A stretch of DNA of 64,000 nucleotides from JAGVNX01 sp035290965 (lineage in GTDB: Archaea; Iainarchaeota; Iainarchaeia; Iainarchaeales; GCA-2688035). Under the pieces are notes generated by a model. The model did not search any database, had not been told where the DNA came from, and worked only from the letters and a program-made list of their open reading frames with translations. Below, in pieces: positions 15,842-24,065 of this stretch (position 1 is its first letter; each line of letters begins with the position of its first letter). The stretch is from contig DATDTD010000064.1 of assembly GCA_035290965.1 (NCBI GenBank), positions 1 through 64,000 on the forward strand, written 5' to 3'. Position numbers and translations under genes: made by a program.

Positions 15842-17371
15842 ATGGAAAAGGAAATCGGAACAGTTATTTCGGGAATGGATTCCCCGTCTCCCTCTGCGCT
15901 TGATTTTGTTGTAAACCAGGGAGTTGTGCATAGGGGGCAGTTTGTGGAGCTTGATTATTCCGAAGGCACAATGATCTGCCTTGTAACAGATGTTTACAAA
16001 ACAAACAGGTATTTTGAAAGAGCCGAAAGCGTAAAGGAATTCGAAAGCTCGGGCACAAAGCTGTTTGAACAGTTTCCAACCGCAGAATGGGAATACTTGG
16101 TTGCAAAAACAAAACCCCTCGGAGTTTTCAGGGGCGGGCTTACAAAAAGAGCGACTCTTCCTCCTGGCCCAGGAACAAGGGTCAGGATTGCATCAGCGGA
16201 AAACCTGAAAACATTTTTTCATTTTTCAGACGACGGTGTTCTGCTTGGAACAGTTGAAAACCATAATCTGGAAGTAAAAATCTCAATGAACAATCTGCTG
16301 AAAAAACATCTTGCAATTCTGGCTTTGAGCGGAGCGGGAAAATCTTATTTGGTTTCTGTTCTGTTTGAAGAGCTTTTGGAAAGGAAAAAAGAATCGGGAA
16401 GAATTGCAACAATTGTTTTCGACCCTCATGGAGAATATTCAAGCTTTGCCGAGAGAATTCCTGAAAAGGGAAAAACAGATTACAGCAGCAGGACAATTCT
16501 GGTAAAGGCAGGGGACATAAAAATAGGAGTTTCAAAAATAAGCATTAATTTTTTGGATTCATTGATTCCCGGCTTGAGCAGCATAATGAAAAGAGACCTT
16601 GCAAAAATACTCGATTCTCTGCAGAAAAAAATGCGCTCGGGAAAAGGCCCGTTTGATTTTCTGGATGTTGTGGAGGAAATAGAAAAAAGCAGCATTCACG
16701 AAAACACGCGCAATGCGCTTCTCTCCTGGATTCACGGCCTCAATGAGTTGAATCTTTTCGGAAAAACAGACAATCCCGGAATTTTTGACCTTGCACAGCC
16801 GGGAAAGCTCACAGTGGTTGATTTGTCAGAATTAATCGACCTGAGAAAAAAGCAGATAATTGTTTCTTACATTTCAAGAAGATTGTTTTATGCACGGCGC
16901 GATAAAAGCGTTCCGCCTTTCCTCCTTGTTTTCGAGGAGGCCCACCAGTTCGCGCCCCAGCAAACATCCAAAGAGAGCGCAATCAGCAGGGGAATTATCC
17001 AGACAATTGCAAGGGAAGGCAGAAAATTCGGGGCTTCGCTCTGTGTTATTTCCCAGAGGCCGATTCAATTGAGCACAACAGTCCTTGCGCAGTGCAACAC
17101 GCATATCATCCTCAGAATTACGAATCCCTATGATTTGAAACACATCGGCGAGAGTTCCGAAGGCCTTGATAACAGGGCTTTGGACATGATTAATTCTTTG
17201 CGCGTGGGAGAGGCGCTAATTGTCGGAGAAGCAACTCATTATCCGCTTTTTTTCAAGGTGCGCGAAAGAAAAAGCGCTGAAAGCCGGCACGAAATTTCCT
17301 TGGAAAAGGCGGGAATTGAATTTGAATCCGCAAAAGAGCAGAAAAATTCTGAAATGGAAGAATTTCTTTGA
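15842..17371 (+). CDS. herA: HerA DNA translocase/helicase
   Basis: 509 residues from ATG 15842 (AAAGG plus T7 upstream); ATG 15794, overlapping the previous stop, is the alternative. The N-terminal HAS barrel (IGTVISGMDSPSP...) leads to the ATPase: Walker A ALSGAGKSYLV, IVFDPHGEY, Walker B LLVFEEAHQFAP and a terminal arginine-rich sensor region with SQRPIQLSTTVLAQCNT. HerA forms a hexamer that drives NurA on DNA ends. Last gene of the nurA-ribbon-herA operon. Confidence 0.93.
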   Translation: MEKEIGTVISGMDSPSPSALDFVVNQGVVHRGQFVELDYSEGTMICLVTDVYKTNRYFERAESVKEFESSGTKLFEQFPTAEWEYLVAKTKPLGVFRGGLTKRATLPPGPGTRVRIASAENLKTFFHFSDDGVLLGTVENHNLEVKISMNNLLKKHLAILALSGAGKSYLVSVLFEELLERKKESGRIATIVFDPHGEYSSFAERIPEKGKTDYSSRTILVKAGDIKIGVSKISINFLDSLIPGLSSIMKRDLAKILDSLQKKMRSGKGPFDFLDVVEEIEKSSIHENTRNALLSWIHGLNELNLFGKTDNPGIFDLAQPGKLTVVDLSELIDLRKKQIIVSYISRRLFYARRDKSVPPFLLVFEEAHQFAPQQTSKESAISRGIIQTIAREGRKFGASLCVISQRPIQLSTTVLAQCNTHIILRITNPYDLKHIGESSEGLDNRALDMINSLRVGEALIVGEATHYPLFFKVRERKSAESRHEISLEKAGIEFESAKEQKNSEMEEFL

Positions 17372-17453
17372 AAAAATTAATTTTTTTTCCAAATAGCACT
17401 TTTTAAATATTTTTTGCTTCTCCATAATAGTGCCTTTTTTGGGGTGAAAAACT

Positions 17454-17774
17454 TTGGGGCTCAACAGTTTTATTTATTCTGCAAAGAAAAATACTCCAAA
17501 GGCAATTCCGTTCGACCCGAACAAAAAAATCGCTAATTTTATCGATGCAACCGGGGCTTCTGTTGTAAAATCAGATTCAGGAAACGGAAACGGCAATGGA
17601 AATGGCAATGGGAACGGAAACTGCGGCTTCTCAAACGCAGCCGCGGAAAAATTCAACTGGGAATCCTGCCCGCACCTGAAAAAAACTTCTCCCCATACTC
17701 TCTGCAGGCGCTTCTTCAGCATTTGCGCAAAGGAAAAATGCAAGGGAAAGTTTTTGGAACTCGGCGACCAATAA
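17454..17774 (+). CDS. Asn-Gly repeat protein with Cys/His cluster, unknown
   Basis: 106 residues from TTG 17454; a GGGGTGA stretch lies about six bases upstream. A low-complexity (Gly-Asn)x7 linker occupies about residues 44-57 and is encoded by variable codons (GGAAAC/GGCAAT/GGGAAC), so it is a protein-level repeat. The C-terminal half has six Cys and two His (CGFSN, SCPHLKKTSPHTLC, SICAKEKC), suggesting a metal-binding module. No family recognised. Confidence 0.6.
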   Translation: MGLNSFIYSAKKNTPKAIPFDPNKKIANFIDATGASVVKSDSGNGNGNGNGNGNGNCGFSNAAAEKFNWESCPHLKKTSPHTLCRRFFSICAKEKCKGKFLELGDQ

Positions 17775-17852
17775 AGCCTTTCGAAGCGCTCATTTCATTC
17801 GCTTTCGAAAGCCTTGGGAAAATGCTTCACAAATTGAAGCGAAAAGCGGAAT

Positions 17853-17865
17853 AGCGGAAACCCGC
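17853..17865 (+). promoter_or_regulatory. AGCGGAAACCCGC element, copy 2
   Basis: Same 13 bases as copy 1, 11 bases upstream of a TATA-like CTTTTTAAGC (17877-17886) and 45 bases before the ATG at 17910. The preceding 80 bases hold short GAAGCG/TTTCGAAAG repeats but no gene. Confidence 0.7.
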
Positions 17866-17909
17866 TGTCTAAAAGCCTTTTTAAGCGCCAAAACCCACTT
17901 CTTCTCTGT

Positions 17910-19412
17910 ATGACCTCGAGCACTTCTTTTCAAAATTATTTTGCCGCTTCTGAAAAGACTGAGAATACTATTTTTTGGCTCTCCAGCGCAAAATACTTGG
18001 AAGAAAAAAAGGCAATCCTTGTTGAATTCTCTTCAGGAAACCAGAAGAGGACTGCAAGCATTGCCTTCTTTCCAAGCTTTCTTGTTTCAAAAAAAGCAAT
18101 TTCAAAGGAAGACCTGAAAAATGAAATTTCCCTGCTCGGAAACCAGAAATTCACTCTTGCAGAAACAGAAACCTGCTTCAGGGTTGTTTCTACAAATTTT
18201 TCCTTTCTTGAAAAGCTTGCAAACAATATTTTTGCCTCGAACAATGCAATTCCTGTAATGCCCTCCCCCGAAAGGCAGTTCCTCATGGAAAAAAACTGGG
18301 GTTTTTTCTCTGCATTCAATTTTTCAGAATCAGAGGAAATTCCCGAAAAAAACTTTTCCCTGCCCAATATCAAAACAGATTTTTTTTCAGAGCCGCTTCC
18401 AAAAACAATTTCAGAGCTTGCAAAAATAGATTCTGAAGAGGCAAACTCTATTCTCGCGCTTGTAGCGCTTTCAAAGATTCTCTGCCTGCCGCTTGAAAAA
18501 ATCCCGAGCGCTGGCTTTTTGCAGCAGGAAATTTTCCTTGAAAACATTTTTTTCAAAAACAATTTTGCTCCGGAACAATTGTCAAAGCACGACATGCACG
18601 AAATCCATCTTTCCCAGGCAGCGAGCTTTTTCAGGGGCACTCCCGAATTCGACCTTGCTCCTTTGATTCCCTCGCTTCTTACAGATGCTGTTTACAATCT
18701 CGGCCCTGATTCCATAAATTGTTCCTGCTGTGAGCCAAAAACCCTTGATGCAAAAAACCTTTTGCCAAGCACTCTTGTTGAGGTAGAGTTCCTGAAGGAC
18801 GCTTTTTACTTTGAATCCGGCAATTCCTGCTTTTCAAATGCTTTCCATGAAAGCAATTCCCTGAAAGAAAACAGGCTGCAGAGAAAAAAGGAATTTTTCC
18901 TCAAACAGTTTCCAATTGGGCCTTTCAGCAGAAACCAGGCAAGCCAAATTCCCCTGCCTGATGCAGCCGTGCTTGAGCAGGATTCCTCGGCAAAAATTCT
19001 TGGCTTTAAGGAAAGGCACTGGCACTGCATGAAGCAGGAATCCCTTGTTTCAAAAACAATAAAAGCAATCATGGAGGAAACTGCGGAAGCAAATTCCTTC
19101 ATTGAAAAAACCCAAAGGGAGTGCTTTGCAGGCAATGGAATAATGGGTTTTTCGGAAATGGAAAAAAACTTTTCACTGCGCTTTGCTCTTGAATACAAGA
19201 AATCTTTGGAATTTTTCCTTCTCAATCTTCCCGCGCATTTCTGCAACAGGGAAAGCAGGTTTTACAATCCTGTTTTTTCAAGTGCAGTAGAGGCTGTTTA
19301 CAGCAATGCAATCATTGCATTCAATTCCATAAAGCAAAACCCTTCCACAGCCGGCATTCCCAACGAGCGCCTGAACACCTATCTGCTTGCAACAGCAAAA
19401 AGGGAAGAATAA
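17910..19412 (+). CDS. Apparently inactivated family-B DNA polymerase-like protein
   Basis: 500 residues. Stretches line up in order with archaeal PolB. PSPERQFLMEKNW (118-130) resembles the YDIPFAKRYLIDKG segment. LSKILCLPLEKI...FAPEQ (188-223) resembles LSRLVGQPLWDVSRS...VAPNKP. FDLAPLIPSLL...LGPDSINC (247-271) resembles motif A DFRALYPSII...VSPDTLN and keeps its Asp. ERHWHC (368-373) resembles KARWYCKEC after motif B. The exonuclease domain appears deleted (about 55 instead of 230 residues) and no motif C (YxDTD) is visible. Inactivated archaeal PolB paralogues are known; this could be a strongly reduced one with a structural or regulatory role. The homology is remote. Confidence 0.5.
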   Translation: MTSSTSFQNYFAASEKTENTIFWLSSAKYLEEKKAILVEFSSGNQKRTASIAFFPSFLVSKKAISKEDLKNEISLLGNQKFTLAETETCFRVVSTNFSFLEKLANNIFASNNAIPVMPSPERQFLMEKNWGFFSAFNFSESEEIPEKNFSLPNIKTDFFSEPLPKTISELAKIDSEEANSILALVALSKILCLPLEKIPSAGFLQQEIFLENIFFKNNFAPEQLSKHDMHEIHLSQAASFFRGTPEFDLAPLIPSLLTDAVYNLGPDSINCSCCEPKTLDAKNLLPSTLVEVEFLKDAFYFESGNSCFSNAFHESNSLKENRLQRKKEFFLKQFPIGPFSRNQASQIPLPDAAVLEQDSSAKILGFKERHWHCMKQESLVSKTIKAIMEETAEANSFIEKTQRECFAGNGIMGFSEMEKNFSLRFALEYKKSLEFFLLNLPAHFCNRESRFYNPVFSSAVEAVYSNAIIAFNSIKQNPSTAGIPNERLNTYLLATAKREE

Positions 19413-19532
19413 CCCCCATTTGCCTGCCTGTTTGCAAGCCTGCTTTTTCACGCTTTCCGAATGGCTTTTTTAACCTTTGCGTTTACTAGTTTTTTTGAAT
19501 ACATAGCTGTTTTTTTCCTGAGTGTGTTTTTT

Positions 19533-19739
19533 TTGGAAAAGATTTCAAGGTTTGAAAAAGCAAGGTTATTGTCGGCAAGGGCGCTGCAGTTAGCATTGGG
19601 CGCGCCTCCCTTGATAAAAATAGAGTCGGAAAGGACAATGTTCGAGGTTGCAACCAAGGAATTCGAGCAGAAAATCCTGCCATTGACTATTTTGAGGACT
19701 TTTCCAAACGGCGAAAAAAAGGAAATTTCCTGGAATTAA
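19533..19739 (+). CDS. rpo6: RNA polymerase subunit Rpo6 (RpoK, omega-like)
   Basis: 68 residues from TTG 19533; upstream in-frame residues are hydrophobic and do not belong to the family. The signature SRFEKARLLSARALQLALGAPPL, then EVATKEFEQKILPLTILR, is diagnostic of Rpo6/RPB6/omega. It stabilises the largest RNA polymerase subunit. The TTG follows AGTGTG and a T tract, like other starts here. It precedes eS17 by 21 bases. Confidence 0.9.
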   Translation: MEKISRFEKARLLSARALQLALGAPPLIKIESERTMFEVATKEFEQKILPLTILRTFPNGEKKEISWN

Positions 19740-19760
19740 AAATTTCAAATTGGTGTTTTT

Positions 19761-19955
19761 ATGGGAAAAGCTGTTCCAAAAGCAATCAAAATGCGCGTAA
19801 TAGAGCTCCTTGAGGAAATTCCCGAAAAGTTTTCCATTGATTTTGAGGCAAACAAAAAAGTCCTTGACGCCTTAAAAATGCCTTTTTCAAAAGTAGACAG
19901 GAACATGATGGCTGCCTTTGTCGCAAGAAAAATCAAGGCACAGAAAAAAGCCTAA
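19761..19955 (+). CDS. rps17e: 30S ribosomal protein eS17
   Basis: 64 residues, the archaeal length. The family pattern is visible: MGKAVPKAIKMRVIELLEE, FSIDFEANKKVLDAL, and the RNMMAAFVARKIKAQ C-terminus (RNxIAGFVTxxxK in relatives). GGTG plus T5 precedes the ATG. Cotranscribed with rpo6. Confidence 0.88.
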   Translation: MGKAVPKAIKMRVIELLEEIPEKFSIDFEANKKVLDALKMPFSKVDRNMMAAFVARKIKAQKKA

Positions 19956-20554
19956 TTTTTGTCTTTTGAATGAACATGAATAATCTGATTTCCTTCGGCT
20001 ATTTTTTCCAAATACCCAAGCAATTCTGCCGCCTGTTTCTTTTTGTGTCCGTTAGGCAGGGCTTCAACATATTTTTTTAGTTCACGCACGTTGATTGCCC
20101 CTACTTCAAAAAAAACAAGGTTTCCTTTCGGAGTCCTGCCTACATTGGTTTCAAAGCGGTTAATGAGAATTCCCGCCTTTGAAAATTCTCTTGCAAGAAC
20201 ATTTATTTCTTCCTTGACTTTGCTTCTGTGCTTCAAAAAATTTTTATCAGCGGCCATGTCCTCGTAAAAGCCGTTTATCCCCTTCCTGCTTGTTCTGTTT
20301 AATGGAACTGCTTCCAAAAAAACACTTCTTTTGTCAGTGCCTGAAGCAACAAGCCTTGGAAAATGGCTTGGAAACAAAAGATGCGCCATGCTCATTGCAG
20401 TGCTGTATGCCGGATTGGGATTCCATTTTTCCCTGACTGTCCTTTTCACCAAATGAGGAAATCCTTTGAAACCGAGTTTATGCTTTTCTTTTTGTGAAAG
20501 AGAGCGCACAGCTGCATGCTCCCCAGTTATATTGACACGGCGCGGCTTTGTCAT
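19952..20554 (-). CDS. Unknown protein, possibly kinase-fold derived
   Basis: 200 residues, soluble and basic. A segment near residue 130-155, GILINRFETNVGRTPKGNLVFFEVG, resembles the catalytic/metal loop region of kinase-like folds (N-x-G ... G-x-L-V-F-x-E), but the catalytic Asp is not clear. It converges with eS17, overlapping by four bases. Function unknown. Confidence 0.55.
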   Translation of the reverse strand: MTKPRRVNITGEHAAVRSLSQKEKHKLGFKGFPHLVKRTVREKWNPNPAYSTAMSMAHLLFPSHFPRLVASGTDKRSVFLEAVPLNRTSRKGINGFYEDMAADKNFLKHRSKVKEEINVLAREFSKAGILINRFETNVGRTPKGNLVFFEVGAINVRELKKYVEALPNGHKKKQAAELLGYLEKIAEGNQIIHVHSKDKN

Positions 20555-20617
20555 ATATGCAAAAAAGAATGAAAAACAATTTTTTAATGCTTGCTGAAAA
20601 AAGCATGAACATTACTT

Positions 20618-22678
20618 TTACATTATTTCAAGTTTTTCGGGCATTGTTGCCCCGTCGTTTCCCTTGTCTCTCTGCAGGGCGTAAATGCTTGCGCTTGCTG
20701 CTTTTTCCATTTCCCTGTCATGCGTAATAATGAAAATCTGCTCCACAAGTTCGGGCAATTGTTCCCTCATTGTTTTGCTTAAAACGCTAACTGAATGTGC
20801 ATCAAGATTGTGAGTCGGCTCATCCAGAATCAATAGTGAAAGATTCTGTGTTAAAACAAGCGAAAAGGCAATCCTGATGCAGAGAGCGGCAGCGCTTCTT
20901 TCTCCGCCGCTCAAAATTCCTTCAACCCTTGTCCAGTTTCCGTTCCTGTCCTTTACCTTCAGTTCATAGCTTCCCTGTTCTATTTCAAGCCTTGCGCTTG
21001 AAAAATCGCCGTAAGGATAAATTTTCTGCCAGATATCGTTCATTGCAAGATTAATGTTTTCCACAAGCATTTCCCGCAGTTCTGCCTGCGTTGCCTTCAA
21101 GGAGTTTGTAAAAAGAATTATTTTTTCCCGCGCTTTTTCGCTTTTTTTGATTTTTTCCTCAAGCTCAAGCAGCTGTTTTTTTACATCTTCGGCTTTTTTG
21201 AGGTCCTGGCTGAGCTCTCCGATTCTTTCATTGTCGTTTCTTTTTTCACGCTCAAGGCTTTCAAGCAGGGATTTTTCCTCAATCAGCTGCTTCTGGTTTT
21301 TTTTAAGTTCTGATTCTTCAAAGCCTGTTTTTTCAAGTTCTTTTTCAGCTTTCTCAGCATTCTTTTCAGTCTCTGAAAGGCTTTTTTCCTTTTTTTCAAT
21401 TGCCTCGAATTCTTTCAAAAGTCCTTTCATTTCAAGGAGGGCTTCTTTTTCCTTTTCCCTTTTCTCTTCAAGCTTTTCCTTCAAAGAGTTTTTTTTGTCA
21501 ATCTCTTCCTTTGCCTTTTTCATTTTTCCAAGCAGTTCTTTTTCCTTCAGCGCAATTTCCTCTTTTTCGGCAGTGTTTTCCCCGAGAAGGGATTTTTTCG
21601 CATTTTCATCAAGCGGCTTTTTGCACACAGGGCAGTCTGCCTTTGCATGCTTGAGCTCGTGGATTGATTTTTCAATGCGCGAAATTTTTTCCTCGTTCAA
21701 TCCCTGTTCCTTTACAAGCGCATTCGCTTCCTGCATCAGTTCCTTTATTTCAGAATCGTTTTTGCTTTTTTCCCCGAGGATTTTTTCAATTTCCTTTTCC
21801 TTTTCATGAAGCTCTTTTTCAAGCGCAGTTCCTGTTTTTCCCTTCAATGACTTTTTTGTTTCCTCAATTGTTTTTTTTGTTTCGCGGATTTCAGCCTGCA
21901 TTGCAAGCAGCTCTTCCTTTGCCCTGTGAAATTCCTTTTCCTTTTTTTCAAGCTCTGTTTCTTTTTCGCGGAGCTTTTCAATTTCTTTTTTTGTACCTGC
22001 GATTTTTTCTTCTGCTTCAGAAACAGCCTTTTTCTTTGCCGAGATTTTTTTTCCAAGCTCGGAAAGTTCTTTTTCATCGAAAACTTTTTTCTGCTTTTCA
22101 AGCCAGTCTTTTCTTTCTGCAAGAAGGTCTTTCAAAGAGTTGGAAATTTTCACTGCATTGCCCCTTGCCTGCTCGTATTTTTTCAAGTCAAGCAGCTCGT
22201 CAAACTGCTCTTTTCTCTCCAATGGGGAAAGCCGTAGAAAAAAGTCTATCTGGTTCTGTTCCGAATAAACAGCCCTGCTGAAGAGATTGTAATTGATTTC
22301 AAGCGCCTGTTCAATCGCCCTTGTGACATCGGTTGATTTCGGGCCTGCCAGCAGCTTGTTTTCGCAGTGCAGTTTTGCCTCGTTTGTGCCTTTTCTTTTT
22401 ATTATTCTTTCAACTGCAAAATTTTTTTCATTGTAAAAAAATTCCACTGAAACCTTTGCAAATTCCTCTTTGTTCGGCTTGCTTGTAATGATTTCTTCAA
22501 GAGAAACCCGCTTGCTCTGCAAAGCAGGAAAAGTTCCGAAGAGAGCGAAGCAGATTGCGTCCATGATTGAGCTTTTGCCCGAGCCCATTGCACCTACAAG
22601 CACGTTTGTCCCGTTTTCAAATTCAAAAACGCTTTTTGCATGCGTGCGCCAGTTTTCAAGCGTGACTCTTTTTATCAT
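20618..22678 (-). CDS. rad50: Rad50 DNA repair ATPase (short)
   Basis: 686 residues. N-terminal ATPase half with Walker A GAMGSGKSS (residues 29-37), Q-loop region AVYSEQNQIDFFL, a long charged coiled coil with the zinc hook CPVC at 349-352, and the C-terminal half with LSGGERSAAAL, Walker B LLILDEPTHNLDA and ITHDREM. With Mre11 it processes DNA ends. It is shorter than most archaeal Rad50 (about 850-900 residues), the loss being in the coiled coil. No mre11 lies next to it in this window. Confidence 0.95.
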   Translation of the reverse strand: MIKRVTLENWRTHAKSVFEFENGTNVLVGAMGSGKSSIMDAICFALFGTFPALQSKRVSLEEIITSKPNKEEFAKVSVEFFYNEKNFAVERIIKRKGTNEAKLHCENKLLAGPKSTDVTRAIEQALEINYNLFSRAVYSEQNQIDFFLRLSPLERKEQFDELLDLKKYEQARGNAVKISNSLKDLLAERKDWLEKQKKVFDEKELSELGKKISAKKKAVSEAEEKIAGTKKEIEKLREKETELEKKEKEFHRAKEELLAMQAEIRETKKTIEETKKSLKGKTGTALEKELHEKEKEIEKILGEKSKNDSEIKELMQEANALVKEQGLNEEKISRIEKSIHELKHAKADCPVCKKPLDENAKKSLLGENTAEKEEIALKEKELLGKMKKAKEEIDKKNSLKEKLEEKREKEKEALLEMKGLLKEFEAIEKKEKSLSETEKNAEKAEKELEKTGFEESELKKNQKQLIEEKSLLESLEREKRNDNERIGELSQDLKKAEDVKKQLLELEEKIKKSEKAREKIILFTNSLKATQAELREMLVENINLAMNDIWQKIYPYGDFSSARLEIEQGSYELKVKDRNGNWTRVEGILSGGERSAAALCIRIAFSLVLTQNLSLLILDEPTHNLDAHSVSVLSKTMREQLPELVEQIFIITHDREMEKAASASIYALQRDKGNDGATMPEKLEIM

Positions 22679-22728
22679 TCTGACCAGTAAAAACAGCTAT
22701 GGAAATTGATTAAAAAAGAAGCCGATTT

Positions 22729-22986
22729 TTAAAGCAGAGTCATGTTTTCCACTTCTGAGTTTTCAATGCTTTCAATGGAAGAAATTTCCTGTTCAAGCTC
22801 TGCGAGCGCGGTATCTGCCTTTTCTTCTATCAAAATTGCTGCCTTGAGAATTTCAATTCCGAATCCTATTGGAAATTTCTGGACATCCTTTACAATGCCT
22901 TTCTTTATTTTTTTCAAATCGGCAATTGCATTGTCAATCTGGTCTTCCTTGGGAGTAATCTTGAAGATTACGATTGTTTTTCCCAA
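22729..22986 (-). CDS. ef1b: Translation elongation factor aEF1B (1-beta)
   Basis: 85 residues from TTG 22986, with GGTG and T5 upstream. The family pattern is MGKTIVIFKITPKE at the start, then FPIGFGIEILKAAILIEEK, then VENMTLL. It catalyses GDP/GTP exchange on EF1A. The zinc-ribbon gene lies 21 bases upstream, the usual archaeal arrangement. Confidence 0.92.
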   Translation of the reverse strand: MGKTIVIFKITPKEDQIDNAIADLKKIKKGIVKDVQKFPIGFGIEILKAAILIEEKADTALAELEQEISSIESIENSEVENMTLL

Positions 22987-23007
22987 GCAAAAACACCTTA
23001 GAAGCAG

Positions 23008-23172
23008 TTACGGCCCTTCAAAGCCGCATTCCCCGCATTTGTATGTTTTCACTGCCTTTCTGCAGTGCGGGCAGCGCAGTATGCGCTCTTTGCCGCAGTT
23101 CGGGCATTTGAACTCTACAAATCCTGTTGTCAGTTCCCTGTTGCAAGTGCTGCAAACCTTCAAGATTATCAC
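23008..23172 (-). CDS. Zinc-ribbon RNA-binding protein paired with aEF1B
   Basis: 54 residues from GTG 23172 to TAA 23008, missed by longer ORF cut-offs. Four Cys pairs CSTC, CPNCG, CPHC and CGECGFEG give two zinc ribbons, ending in GFEGP as in the conserved archaeal zinc-ribbon protein encoded next to EF1B. The start has TTTGGTG overlapping it; the TTG three codons later is possible. Proposed role: translation-associated RNA binding. Confidence 0.85.
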   Translation of the reverse strand: MIILKVCSTCNRELTTGFVEFKCPNCGKERILRCPHCRKAVKTYKCGECGFEGP

Positions 23173-23264
23173 CAAAAACCAATTATTCTAAAGTTGCCAA
23201 AATTAATAATTAGAACTTTATACAACATTCTTTAATCAGAGCGGTTTTTAAAGTTAATTCTGAA

Positions 23265-23336
23265 GGGCCCATAGGCTAATGGATAGACTATCCGGCTTCG
23301 GACCGGATAATGGGGGTTCGAATCCCTCTGGGCCCG
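23265..23336 (+). tRNA. tRNA-Arg (TCG)
   Basis: Acceptor GGGCCCA/TGGGCCC, D arm GGCTAATGGATAGAC, anticodon stem TCCGG/CCGGA around CTTCGGA (anticodon TCG), T arm GGGGGTTCGAATCCCTC, discriminator G. No intron, no encoded CCA. Confidence 0.95.
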
Positions 23337-23351
23337 CTGGATTGATTAAAA

Positions 23352-24065
23352 ATGCGCGTCCCAAAAAAAACGCAGAAACAGAGAAAGCCGCGGGCAAGAG
23401 CTGCTGGCTGGGCAAGCCTGAAAGTGCATGACATTCCGAGCAGCACAACTCTGTTTCCTGTTCTCTTTCGTTATATCTCTCCAAACAGCAGGATTTTGGA
23501 TGTAGGATGCGGTCCAGGGAAAGTCAGTTCAAGCCTGTATGAACAAGGCTATGCAAATATTTTTGGGATAGACATTAATCCGAACGCAGTGCGCTTTGCA
23601 AGAAAAAGCCTTTCAAAGCTCGGAATGCAGAAAGCAGGAGAATGTTTCAGGGTTGCCAACGCGCAAAAAATTCCTTTTCCGAACTCTTCTTTTGACTGCA
23701 TAATAAACAAGGCTTTCTGGACTACTGTAACTTCAAACAGGGCAGCCATAATAAAAGAGATTGCGCGAGTCCTTAAACCGCAGGGAGTTTTGTATCTTGC
23801 AGAATTTGCCCAGAACTGGCGCGCGCAAAAATTCCGGCAGGACTATGAGAAAGGAATAAGAAAGGGCTATGAAAAAGGAACATTTGACGCTGCCAGCAGA
23901 AGCGGCATGCCTGATTTACAAGTGCACCATTATACAAAAGCAGAATTTGCTTCTTTGCTGAAACAGGCGGGTTTCAGGATTGAACATTATTCCAAAGAGC
24001 CCTTCAAAACAAGAACAGGAACACCCACAATAGGGCATGTGATTATTGCAAGAAAAAGCGCATAG
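23352..24065 (+). CDS. Class I SAM-dependent methyltransferase
   Basis: 237 residues. SAM-binding motif I ILDVGCGPGKVSSSL near residue 48, acidic FGIDINPNAV, then PFPNSSFDCIINKAFW and ARVLKPQGVLYLAEF: the Methyltransf_11 order. The N-terminus is basic (KKTQKQRKPRARA). Substrate unknown; small molecule or RNA is possible. It begins 16 bases after tRNA-Arg and is probably cotranscribed with it. Confidence 0.85.
   Translation: MRVPKKTQKQRKPRARAAGWASLKVHDIPSSTTLFPVLFRYISPNSRILDVGCGPGKVSSSLYEQGYANIFGIDINPNAVRFARKSLSKLGMQKAGECFRVANAQKIPFPNSSFDCIINKAFWTTVTSNRAAIIKEIARVLKPQGVLYLAEFAQNWRAQKFRQDYEKGIRKGYEKGTFDAASRSGMPDLQVHHYTKAEFASLLKQAGFRIEHYSKEPFKTRTGTPTIGHVIIARKSA

Noticed and set aside
17580..17625. 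Tandem GGAAAC/GGCAAT hexamer repeat, possible CRISPR or minisatellite
   Set aside because: It is inside a coding frame and encodes Gly-Asn with varied codons; there are no spacers. I see no CRISPR array or cas gene anywhere in the window.
21054..21809. Plus-strand open frame of 251 codons, extremely Ser/Phe-rich
   Set aside because: Antisense to the rad50 coiled coil; the Ser/Phe composition mirrors the GAA/AAA codons of Rad50.
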